Source: Methylotenera_A sp040387515 (GTDB lineage Bacteria; Pseudomonadota; Gammaproteobacteria; Burkholderiales; Methylophilaceae). Taken from it: a stretch of 44,545 bases of DNA. Positions within the stretch are counted from its first letter, which is position 1, and each line of letters begins with the position of its first letter. The position numbers and the translations under genes are program-made. A model generated the notes under the pieces. That model saw only the letters and a program-made list of their open reading frames with translations. It did no database searches and had not been told where the DNA came from. The stretch spans positions 1 to 44,545 of the forward strand of contig JAZKDP010000033.1 in assembly GCA_040387515.1 (NCBI GenBank). The letters are read 5' to 3'. This document shows positions 8,154-15,308 of the stretch, piece by piece.

Positions 8154-9005
8154 TTAAGCCGCTTTTTTGGCATGGCGTTCGTATAAAAACTTCAGTACTT
8201 CAGAACGTAAATGGTTGTATTGCGTGTTTTCAGCCAGCTCAAGTCGTTTGCGCGGATAAGGTAATTTCACATCAAGAATCTCGCCGATGGTTGCGCTTGG
8301 GCCATTGGTCATCATCACGATACGGTCTGATAGCAACACGGCTTCATCCACATCGTGTGTCACCATCACTGCCGTTGCGCCAGATTTCTGCATAATTTTC
8401 ATCAGTTCATCCTGCAAACCAGCGCGGGTTAATGCATCCAGCGCGCCAAATGGCTCATCCAGCAATAACACTTTGGGCTCCATTGCTAAAGCTCTGGCGA
8501 TGCCTACCCTTTGCTTCATACCGCCAGATATTTCATTAGGGCGTTTTTCAATCGCATGACTTAAGCCAACCAAATCCAGCGCGGCATAAGTCCGCGCTTC
8601 TTGCTGCACTTTCGATTCACTGCCAAATACGCGCTCAACCGCCAAAAATACATTTTCAAAACAGCTTAACCAAGGCAATAAAGAGTGGTTTTGAAATACA
8701 ACCGCACGTTCTGGCCCAGGTGCTGCTATTTCACGTCCGGCACAAAATAAATTACCGCTGGTGGGTTGTAATAGACCCGCAATCAAATTCAGCACGGTTG
8801 ATTTCCCGCAACCAGAGTGGCCGATAATCGATACGAACTCACCTTGTGTGATACTTAAGTTAATGTTTTTTAACGCTTCGAATTCACCTTTTTTGGTCAC
8901 AAAACGCATGCCGACATCTTCAATATGCACATAGCGTTCCGTGATTTTATTGGCAGCTTTACCAGTTTTTTCGATTGGAATATTTTGGTTTGAAATCTTA
9001 GACAT
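8154..9005 (-). CDS. nrtD: Nitrate ABC transporter, ATP-binding protein
   Basis: A 283-residue ABC ATPase of the nitrate/sulfonate/taurine group that energises uptake on the cytoplasmic face. Motifs are complete: Walker A GHSGCGKST, signature SGGMKQRVGIARA, Walker B VLLLDEPFGALD and switch histidine MVTHDVDEAV. It is a single ATPase domain, so it corresponds to the short NrtD type rather than the fused NrtC of cyanobacteria. The ATG at 9005 has AAGGGA 7 bases upstream, overlapping the end of nrtB (11-base spacing), which suggests translational coupling. Specificity for nitrate comes from the NrtA partner and the gene neighbourhood. Confidence 0.93.
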   Translation of the reverse strand: MSKISNQNIPIEKTGKAANKITERYVHIEDVGMRFVTKKGEFEALKNINLSITQGEFVSIIGHSGCGKSTVLNLIAGLLQPTSGNLFCAGREIAAPGPERAVVFQNHSLLPWLSCFENVFLAVERVFGSESKVQQEARTYAALDLVGLSHAIEKRPNEISGGMKQRVGIARALAMEPKVLLLDEPFGALDALTRAGLQDELMKIMQKSGATAVMVTHDVDEAVLLSDRIVMMTNGPSATIGEILDVKLPYPRKRLELAENTQYNHLRSEVLKFLYERHAKKAA

Positions 9006-9016
9006 TTATTTGTCCC

Positions 9017-9964
9017 TTATTCGTAATTAAAACGGTTAGCGATTGCAGACAGGATTTGTTCCAGCAATAAGCCGACAATGCCCACAACAAAGATCGCGAT
9101 AATGATGTGTTCATAATTGGAAGCGTTGTATTCATCCCACAACCAGAAACCAATGCCTGCGCCGCCGTTAAGCATCTCTGCCGCTACAATCACCAACCAG
9201 GCAATGCCTATTGAAAGGCGTACACCTGTCATCATGTAAGGCAATACATAGGGGAAGGAAATCTTGGTGATGATTTTCCACTCGCTTAAATTCAGCACTT
9301 TGGCGACGTTCATATAGTCTTGCGGCACTTTGCTGACACCAACTGCTGTGTTGATTACCATTGGCCAAATGCTGGATATAAAGATCACCCAGATTGCGGC
9401 TGGGCCAGCGGCTTTAAGCACCAACAAACCCAACGGCAACCATGCAAGTGGTGAAACAGGGCGTAGCAGGCCGATAACTGGCGCTGTCATACGTGACATA
9501 AACTCATAGCGGCCAATAATAAAACCTAGCGGAATGCCCACCAACGCTGCCAAGCCAAAGCCTAAACCGACTCGTTGCAGGGAAGATAAGATGTTCCAGC
9601 CAATACCTTGGTCATCCGGACTGTTTTGGTGAAAAGGATGGGCAAACAATTCCACCGCAGAATGCCAGGTGCTGACCGGACCAGGCATCACAGGTTGCAG
9701 ATGCGAGATTAATGTCCAAACCGCTAGAAATAACAAAATACCAAAGACGGGCGGAATAATGGTTTTAAAAAACTCCATTGTTTTAATCTGCGCTGGAGTT
9801 TTAACTTTAGCCATACGTGCTGATTTTTCCGTGGCTTTACTATTTAACATTTTCATGTGCGTGTTATCTTCATTCGCCGCGACAAGGCTATCTATCGCGG
9901 ATTCCTTGGCGATTTCACTTGTCACCAGCTTTAAGCTATCTTTATTGATGTTGACTGCGCTCAT
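9017..9964 (-). CDS. nrtB: Nitrate ABC transporter, permease
   Basis: Inner-membrane permease of the NrtB/SsuC/TauC group. From the ATG at 9964 it has 315 residues: a hydrophilic N-terminal ~65 residues, then about six membrane helices, with the EAA-type loop near KVLNLSEWKIITKISFPYVLP. The open frame runs on to 10060, but the ATG at 9964 has a strong GGAG six bases upstream and is preferred. The long charged N-terminal tail is notable but occurs in this family. It lies between nrtA and nrtD in one transcription unit. Confidence 0.93.
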   Translation of the reverse strand: MSAVNINKDSLKLVTSEIAKESAIDSLVAANEDNTHMKMLNSKATEKSARMAKVKTPAQIKTMEFFKTIIPPVFGILLFLAVWTLISHLQPVMPGPVSTWHSAVELFAHPFHQNSPDDQGIGWNILSSLQRVGLGFGLAALVGIPLGFIIGRYEFMSRMTAPVIGLLRPVSPLAWLPLGLLVLKAAGPAAIWVIFISSIWPMVINTAVGVSKVPQDYMNVAKVLNLSEWKIITKISFPYVLPYMMTGVRLSIGIAWLVIVAAEMLNGGAGIGFWLWDEYNASNYEHIIIAIFVVGIVGLLLEQILSAIANRFNYE

Positions 9965-10010
9965 GTTGCGCTCCTTTTTTGCATTGAAATGTTTGCAGCT
10001 TTTGTTTGCT

Positions 10011-10051
10011 TCACCCGAAAATTGCAGGGGATACTGACAAGATTCGGGTGA
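10011..10051 (-). promoter_or_regulatory. Intercistronic hairpin between nrtA and nrtB
   Basis: A perfect 9-bp inverted repeat, TCACCCGAA (10011-10019) and TTCGGGTGA (10043-10051), lies in the 127-base spacer after nrtA. No U run follows. Such stems after a binding-protein gene often stabilise the upstream message, giving more binding protein than permease; that effect is inferred here. Confidence 0.45.
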
Positions 10052-10091
10052 TGCCCACAAGGGTTAATTAAAATCAGGCTATAGTTTTAAG

Positions 10092-11405
10092 TTAAGCTTT
10101 AATTTTAAAACCCGCTGCATAAGCGGCTGGATTCTTACCATCCCACACCACGCCGTCCATCAGTTTGCTGCTGCGCATCACATCTTTTGGAATGCTTGCG
10201 CCGACTAAACTCGCTGCTTCAGAGTAAAGTTTTATTTCATTTACTTTGGTTGCAACGCCTAGATAATCCGGATCAGTCTTCAGCATGCCCCAGCGTTTAT
10301 GCTGCGTTAAGAACCACATGCCGTCAGACAGATAAGGGAAGTTCACTGCGCCATCGCTGTAAAACTTCATGTAATTAGGATCTTTGTATTTTCTGCCATT
10401 ACCATTGTCGTAATCACCCATAAAACGGCCGGCAATCACTTCTTCTGCGGTATTCACATAAGCTTTACCAGAAATAAGTTTGGCTACTTTTGCGCGGTTT
10501 TCCATCGCATCGATGTACTTACAAGCATCTAAGATAGCGGCAATCATGGCGCGGGTTGTGTTGGGGTTTTTCGCTACGAATTCAGCGGTGGTGCCCAATA
10601 CTTTTTCTGGATGGTCGGTCCAGATATCTTGTGAAGTCGTCACAGTAAAACCAAGCTTGTCGTAAATCGCACGCGCATTCCAAGGTTCACCTACACAGAA
10701 GCCATCCATATTGCCGATACGCATATTGGCAACCATTTGCGGCGGCGGAACGACGATATTTTTGATGTCTTTAACTGGATCAATGCCGTTTGCCGCCAGC
10801 CAGTAGTTCAGCCACATCGCGTGAGTGCCGGTAGGAAAGGTTTGTGCAAAGGTAAAATCGCGGTTTTCGTTGGCCATCACACGTTTCAGTGATTTACCGT
10901 CTTTTACGCCTTTATCTTTTAATTGGTTAGATAAGGTAATCGCCTGACCATTGTTGTTTAAGCTCATCAACACTTTCATGTCTTTTTGCTGACCACCAAT
11001 ACCAAGCTGTACGCCATAAACCAAGCCATATAACACATGCGATGCGTGCAGTTCGCCATTCACCGTTTTATCGCGAATCGCCGCCCATGAAGCTTGTTTG
11101 GCCGGAACAATTTTAATGCCATATTTTTTGTCAAAACCCATTTCGGCAGCCACCACAATCGGTGCGCAATCGGTTAAAGGAATAAAACCGATTTTGACTT
11201 CGGTAATTTCTGGTGCATCGCTACCTGCGGCATAAGCCATGTTTTTAATGCCTGCTGGTACGATATTCATCATAGCCGCTGCTCCAAATGCACCTGCGAT
11301 GGTGTGTTTAAAAAACTGCCGACGGTCAGCATCAACGCTATTCATATTGCTGCTATTGTCATTAGTAGCGATGACTTTCATTTTGTCTTGATTGTCCACA
11401 TTCAT
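10092..11405 (-). CDS. nrtA: Nitrate ABC transporter, substrate-binding protein (Tat signal)
   Basis: Nitrate-binding protein of the NrtA/CmpA family, about 437 residues from the ATG at 11405. A twin-arginine motif (DADRRQFFKHTIAG) and a hydrophobic stretch ending near MAYAAGS indicate Tat export and a periplasmic or lipid-anchored protein. The body shows family features such as VKIGFIPLTDCAPIVVA, FPTGTHAMWLNYWL and GNMDGFCVGEPWN. The frame remains open to a TTG at 11459, but that codon lies beside the leader terminator. The ATG at 11405 follows AAAGG too closely, and the GTG at 11399 has better spacing, so the exact start is uncertain. It is the first gene after the ANTAR-controlled leader. 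Confidence 0.93.
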   Translation of the reverse strand: MNVDNQDKMKVIATNDNSSNMNSVDADRRQFFKHTIAGAFGAAAMMNIVPAGIKNMAYAAGSDAPEITEVKIGFIPLTDCAPIVVAAEMGFDKKYGIKIVPAKQASWAAIRDKTVNGELHASHVLYGLVYGVQLGIGGQQKDMKVLMSLNNNGQAITLSNQLKDKGVKDGKSLKRVMANENRDFTFAQTFPTGTHAMWLNYWLAANGIDPVKDIKNIVVPPPQMVANMRIGNMDGFCVGEPWNARAIYDKLGFTVTTSQDIWTDHPEKVLGTTAEFVAKNPNTTRAMIAAILDACKYIDAMENRAKVAKLISGKAYVNTAEEVIAGRFMGDYDNGNGRKYKDPNYMKFYSDGAVNFPYLSDGMWFLTQHKRWGMLKTDPDYLGVATKVNEIKLYSEAASLVGASIPKDVMRSSKLMDGVVWDGKNPAAYAAGFKIKA

Positions 11406-11463
11406 TCCTTTGTTTAAAAATTTGAAACTTAACGCTTTTAAAATTAAAGTTTCGCCCAATAAA

Positions 11464-11511
11464 AAAGACGCCTTAACAATGAGATTTAAATCCCATTACT
11501 AAGACGTCTTT
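11464..11511 (-). terminator. Leader terminator upstream of nrtA
   Basis: On the minus-strand transcript a 22-bp stem, fully paired when G-U pairs are counted, with loop TTAA is followed by TTTTTT. It lies between nasT and nrtA, so transcription should stop here unless antitermination occurs. It is the target of the two hexaloop hairpins just upstream. Confidence 0.88.
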
Positions 11512-11527
11512 GTCTTGTTCTATCACT

Positions 11528-11582
11528 GATGCCAACTTTGGCATCATTTTTAATGTCGCATCACCCATCGTTGGGTAATGCG
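11528..11582 (-). promoter_or_regulatory. ANTAR (NasT/NasR) two-hairpin antitermination element
   Basis: Two consecutive hairpins in the nrtA leader RNA. P1 (11557-11582) has a 10-bp stem and the hexaloop AACGAT. P2 (11528-11545) has the 6-bp stem GATGCC/GGCATC and the hexaloop AAAGTT. Both loops have A at position 1 and G at position 4, the hallmark of RNA targets of ANTAR-domain proteins. An 11-base linker joins them and the intrinsic terminator follows 16 bases after P2. The ANTAR protein NasT is encoded immediately upstream. Confidence 0.88.
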
Positions 11583-11637
11583 CGGTTACTACATAATTTA
11601 ATACAAACTGATGTTACAAATTGCGATTCACTTGTTA

Positions 11638-12216
11638 CTAGATAATCAACATTTTGGCCGCTTCATTCAATTGGTGCGATAAATCTGCCAATTTCATATT
11701 CTTCTTCATTGCCATACTGCGCAACAGGCTATAAGCCTCATCTTCATCAATCATGCGCTGTTTCATCAGCAAACCTTTTGCGCGCTCAATCGTTTTGCGC
11801 TCATCCAGCTTGGTGTTCGCAATATTCAATTCAGTGCGTAAATTCTTAAACTCTTCAAACCTTGCTATCGCAGCATCTATCACAGGTGTCAGCCTTTCAC
11901 TTGAAATGTCGCCTACTACATAAGCACTCACTCCAGCTTGTGTAGCAGCCTTGATTTTTTCCTTATCCCCATCGTGTGTAAACATCACTACGGGTCGCGC
12001 ATCATGCATACTCATCACACAAATGTTCTCTAGCGTGTCACGCGTTGGTGAATCGGTATCGATAATGACAATGTCTGGTTTAATTTCACAACATTTCGCC
12101 TCTAGATTGATGGTATCTTCAACATGCGCAATGACTTCAAACCCATTATCAATCAAAGATTGTTTTAATGGTTTGCTACGCATTAAGTCATTATCAACAA
12201 TCATCACCTTTAACAT
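11638..12216 (-). CDS. nasT: NasT, ANTAR-domain antitermination regulator
   Basis: A receiver-like domain (residues 1-~120) followed by a coiled-coil linker and an ANTAR RNA-binding domain (about 132-188: DERKTIERAKGLLM, then DEDEAYSLLRSMAMKKN). It would bind the two hexaloop hairpins in the downstream leader and prevent termination before nrtA. The receiver is degenerate. The aspartate pocket reads VDND instead of VDDD, and the conserved lysine after the fifth strand is replaced (AYVVGD instead of AY-x-x-KP), although D53 is present; control by phosphorylation is therefore doubtful. In known systems NasT is held by the nitrate sensor NasS, but no separate nasS is visible here. The start may be 12216 or the ATG at 12204, because the sigma-54 promoter places transcription initiation at about 12217. 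Confidence 0.93.
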   Translation of the reverse strand: MLKVMIVDNDLMRSKPLKQSLIDNGFEVIAHVEDTINLEAKCCEIKPDIVIIDTDSPTRDTLENICVMSMHDARPVVMFTHDGDKEKIKAATQAGVSAYVVGDISSERLTPVIDAAIARFEEFKNLRTELNIANTKLDERKTIERAKGLLMKQRMIDEDEAYSLLRSMAMKKNMKLADLSHQLNEAAKMLII

Positions 12217-12228
12217 GATTGATACATA

Positions 12229-12243
12229 GCAAAGGCTGTGCCA
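12229..12243 (-). promoter_or_regulatory. Sigma-54 (-24/-12) promoter of nasT
   Basis: The minus strand reads TGGCACAGCCTTTGC, matching TGGCAC-N5-TTGC exactly. The implied start site is near 12217, one base before the annotated ATG, so the nasT mRNA is either leaderless or begins translation at 12204. Confidence 0.8.
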
Positions 12244-12330
12244 GATAATTGAATGATTATAAATATATGAATTTAAACAACAAATACAAATAATCTTACG
12301 TGGTGACTACTTGAATTGGCTTGAATGATA

Positions 12331-12346
12331 TGCACAAATAAGGTGC
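12331..12346 (-). promoter_or_regulatory. NtrC-like enhancer site upstream of nasT
   Basis: TGCACAAATAAGGTGC fits the NtrC pattern GCAC-N6-GGTGC and lies about 115-130 bases upstream of the predicted nasT start. The adjoining palindrome GGTGCGAACGCACC and a weaker half site to 12365 may add a second site. The rest of the 12244-12450 spacer shows no gene. Confidence 0.55.
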
Positions 12347-12450
12347 GAACGCACCGAAGCGAGTGATATAAGATAGTGCAGGTAGGCAGAATGATATTTA
12401 TAAAACAGAATCAAAACAATTTAGATATTAAGTATTGTTGAAACTTAAGA

Positions 12451-13137
12451 CTAGTCAAACTTAAAATATAAGGTAGTTGAAAATACATGATTCATGGCAT
12501 CTTCATTGCGTCGGCGAATGTATTGATTCAAATATCCCGTTTCCATTGACACGCTTGGGCTAATCACCCATGCCAAGCCGGCAAATAAACGGTTTTGGTC
12601 AAAACCACTGCGTGCACCGTAATCGGTATCATTTAAATTGTGGTGATATTCTTCAGAGATGAGCGTGCTTAAATTAGCATGATTTTCAAACGGAATATTC
12701 AGCATCAACCGCTGACGAATCTTATGGCCGGTATCATTTGTGCCTTCAAACGTGCGTTGTTCTAAGCGCGTAAAACTGCGCAAACGCATGCCGTAAATCG
12801 GTGCAAACTCGTGTGCAAATTGTTGCCAATATCGATGTTCACGCTGGGTAAGTGGATTGTCGGTAAAGGTTCTGACATAGGCGTAACCAAGCCAAACACT
12901 ATTCATTTTATCAAGCTGATAATACAGCGCAGGGCGGATAATCAGTTGATCGCGCTCACGCGATTCTTCGCGATAGCGCGGTTGCAACTCCATGTACCAG
13001 CGTAGGTGATCAATGCCAGTTGCACCGTTAGCTTGCAAATTAAGCCAAGCACGGCCGTCTTCCTCTACAGCATTTGCTAGATTGAATGTGGCAATGAGTA
13101 ATAAAGCCGCAATCAAACGGCAAGTAATTGTATGCAT
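12451..13137 (-). CDS. DUF2490 family outer-membrane protein
   Basis: From the ATG at 13137 the protein begins with a signal peptide (MHTITCRLIAALLLIATF, cleavage near ANAVEED) and has 228 residues. The mature part is rich in alternating aromatic/polar segments (LRWYMELQPRYREESRERDQ, SVWLGYAYVRTF, HVFSTTLYFKFD) and ends in an outer-membrane-type aromatic strand. This matches DUF2490, predicted small beta-barrels of unknown function. The open frame reaches 13179, but the extra 14 residues precede the signal peptide and are unlikely to be translated. Its 3' end faces the nasT promoter region. Confidence 0.85.
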   Translation of the reverse strand: MHTITCRLIAALLLIATFNLANAVEEDGRAWLNLQANGATGIDHLRWYMELQPRYREESRERDQLIIRPALYYQLDKMNSVWLGYAYVRTFTDNPLTQREHRYWQQFAHEFAPIYGMRLRSFTRLEQRTFEGTNDTGHKIRQRLMLNIPFENHANLSTLISEEYHHNLNDTDYGARSGFDQNRLFAGLAWVISPSVSMETGYLNQYIRRRNEDAMNHVFSTTLYFKFD

Positions 13138-13304
13138 GTATTTAATTTTCAGTAGCAATGACTGAAGCGCCATTCGCATGACGTTTCATTAGGTTTTTAA
13201 ATCCAGCCAATTTTACTCGGTGGGTTTATAGGGAAGGGCAAATTTTTGCACAATAATGCTCAATTCTCCATCATCTTTTTGGTTGATTAATAGTCTAGAA
13301 AATA

Positions 13305-15113
13305 TTAAGCCAATTGTAATTTTGCCAAGCGTGCGTATAGACCACCTTGTTCTTTTAGCGCTGTCGGGCTGCCAGTTTCCACAATACGACCATTCTCTAA
13401 CACAATAATGCGGTCTGCTTTTTGCACTGTGCTTAAACGGTGCGCAATCATTAAGGTGGTGCGGCCTTGCATGGCAGCATTTAAACCTTGCTGCACTAAA
13501 ATCTCACTTTCCGCGTCCAGCGCGCTAGTGGCTTCGTCTAATAATAGAATCGGCGCATCTTTCAATATGGCGCGTGCAATGGCAATACGTTGACGCTGGC
13601 CGCCAGATAAACGCGTACCGCGCTCACCCAAAAATGTTTGATAAGCGTCTGGCAATTTCTGGATAAATTCGTCTACTTGTGCCGCCTTGGCAGCAGCCAG
13701 CACTTCTGCGTCAGTTGCACTGGGTTTACCGTAACGAATATTTTCTAGCGCATTGGCAGAAAAAATCACCGCGTCCTGCGGCACGATGGCAATATTGCCA
13801 CGCAAATTAGTTAAACCCAGCGAATTAACTGCTTGGCCGTTAATGGTAATTTCACCCGATGTTGGCTCATAAAAACGCAGTAAACATTGGAATAAAGTGG
13901 TTTTTCCAGCGCCAGATGGGCCGACTAACGCCACTGTTTCACCTGCGGCAATGGTTAAGTTAATGCCATCTAATGCCGCAATTTGTGGGCGCGATGGATA
14001 ATGGAAAATCACATTTTTAAATTCGATTTTTGCCTGCGTTGGGTTGATTAAGGTTTGTGCGTTATCAGGTTCTGTAATCGCGGCATCGGCGTGTAATAAT
14101 TCTAACAATCGCTCTGTCGCGCCAGCTGCGCGCATCACTTCTCCCCACACTTCCGCCATTGTGCCCACTGCGCCGGCCACCATTAATGCATAGAGTACGA
14201 ATGAAGCCAGTTCGCCGCCAGTCATGCTGCCAGCGCTCACTTGTCTTGCGCCAATCCATAGCACAAAAATAATCGTGCCCAATATCGCGGTGACCATTAA
14301 AAGCGTTAATCCAGCGCGTACTTTTACGCGTTTTAATGCGGTATTAAAACTGATATTTGCGCTATTCGTGAAGCGTGAAATTTCGGCTTGTTCCTGCGTG
14401 TACGACTGCACAGTCGGCATAGCATTCAATATTTCACCTGCCATCGCAGAGCTGTCTGCAATACGATCTTGCGATTCGCGTGACAGTTTTTTAACTTTGC
14501 GGCCAATCAAGATAATCGGCAAAATCAGCAACAACATTAAGCCAATATTCAGTGAAAATAAGTAAAAATTGGTGACAGCCAGCATGATCATGCCGCCAGT
14601 AAATTGAAATAAACTGCGTAGCCCCATAGAAATTGAGCTGCCAACTACCGTTTGAATCAGTGTAGTGTCGCCAGTTAAGCGTGATAGCACTTCGCCCGTT
14701 TGCGTGGTTTCAAAAAACTGTGGGCTTTGCGTCATCACACGACCATAAACCGCACTGCGTAAATCGGCGGTGACACGTTCACCCACCCAAGAAATATTGT
14801 AATAGCGCATGGAAATCATCAGCGCCCAGAATCCCGCCAGCACAAACATTACCAAAAAATGGCCGTTTAAACTTAAGCCACCTAACAAGCCTGTGCTTGG
14901 TTTTGCAGCAGCTGTATTGTTAATAAAACCAAAATCAATTAAATCTCGAAAAGCGAGCGGCACTAACAATAAAGTGGCTGAGCCTAAACACAGCAGCAAA
15001 AATGCAAAAAAAACGCGTGCGCGGTAAGGCTTTAAAAAAGGCCATAAGTTAGCCAATGGCGACAGTTTTTTGGAGGCGGCTTTAGTTAAGTTGTTGTTTG
15101 AGCTAGCTTGCAT
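13305..15113 (-). CDS. ABC exporter, MsbA/lipid-exporter-like half transporter
   Basis: A half ABC exporter of about 602 residues: an N-terminal membrane domain (about six helices, WPFLKPYRARVFFAFLLL onward) fused to a C-terminal ATPase. Motifs are Walker A GPSGAGKTT, LSGGQRQRIAIARA, Walker B ILLLDEATSALD and AHRLSTVQKAD. It belongs to the ABCB/MsbA-like group and would work as a homodimer in the inner membrane. The substrate (lipid, drug or other) cannot be decided. The frame is open to 15194; the ATG at 15113 was chosen by comparison with the family, though no clear ribosome site is seen for either. It has no obvious operon partner. Confidence 0.88.
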   Translation of the reverse strand: MQASSNNNLTKAASKKLSPLANLWPFLKPYRARVFFAFLLLCLGSATLLLVPLAFRDLIDFGFINNTAAAKPSTGLLGGLSLNGHFLVMFVLAGFWALMISMRYYNISWVGERVTADLRSAVYGRVMTQSPQFFETTQTGEVLSRLTGDTTLIQTVVGSSISMGLRSLFQFTGGMIMLAVTNFYLFSLNIGLMLLLILPIILIGRKVKKLSRESQDRIADSSAMAGEILNAMPTVQSYTQEQAEISRFTNSANISFNTALKRVKVRAGLTLLMVTAILGTIIFVLWIGARQVSAGSMTGGELASFVLYALMVAGAVGTMAEVWGEVMRAAGATERLLELLHADAAITEPDNAQTLINPTQAKIEFKNVIFHYPSRPQIAALDGINLTIAAGETVALVGPSGAGKTTLFQCLLRFYEPTSGEITINGQAVNSLGLTNLRGNIAIVPQDAVIFSANALENIRYGKPSATDAEVLAAAKAAQVDEFIQKLPDAYQTFLGERGTRLSGGQRQRIAIARAILKDAPILLLDEATSALDAESEILVQQGLNAAMQGRTTLMIAHRLSTVQKADRIIVLENGRIVETGSPTALKEQGGLYARLAKLQLA

Positions 15114-15308
15114 AATTTGTTTGTGTTTTATACTTAGGTTCTTTAGACCGTTAAGTTTAGCATCCGTAAGGAATGGCATGCACTTTGATTGCATAACATT
15201 GAGTAACTGGGCTTTGATGACAGGGCATCTATGGCAGGACTAGGTTTGCATCGCGAGTGTGATTTATACTAAGCGACATTATTAACCCAGCAACCTTATT
15301 AAGAATTG

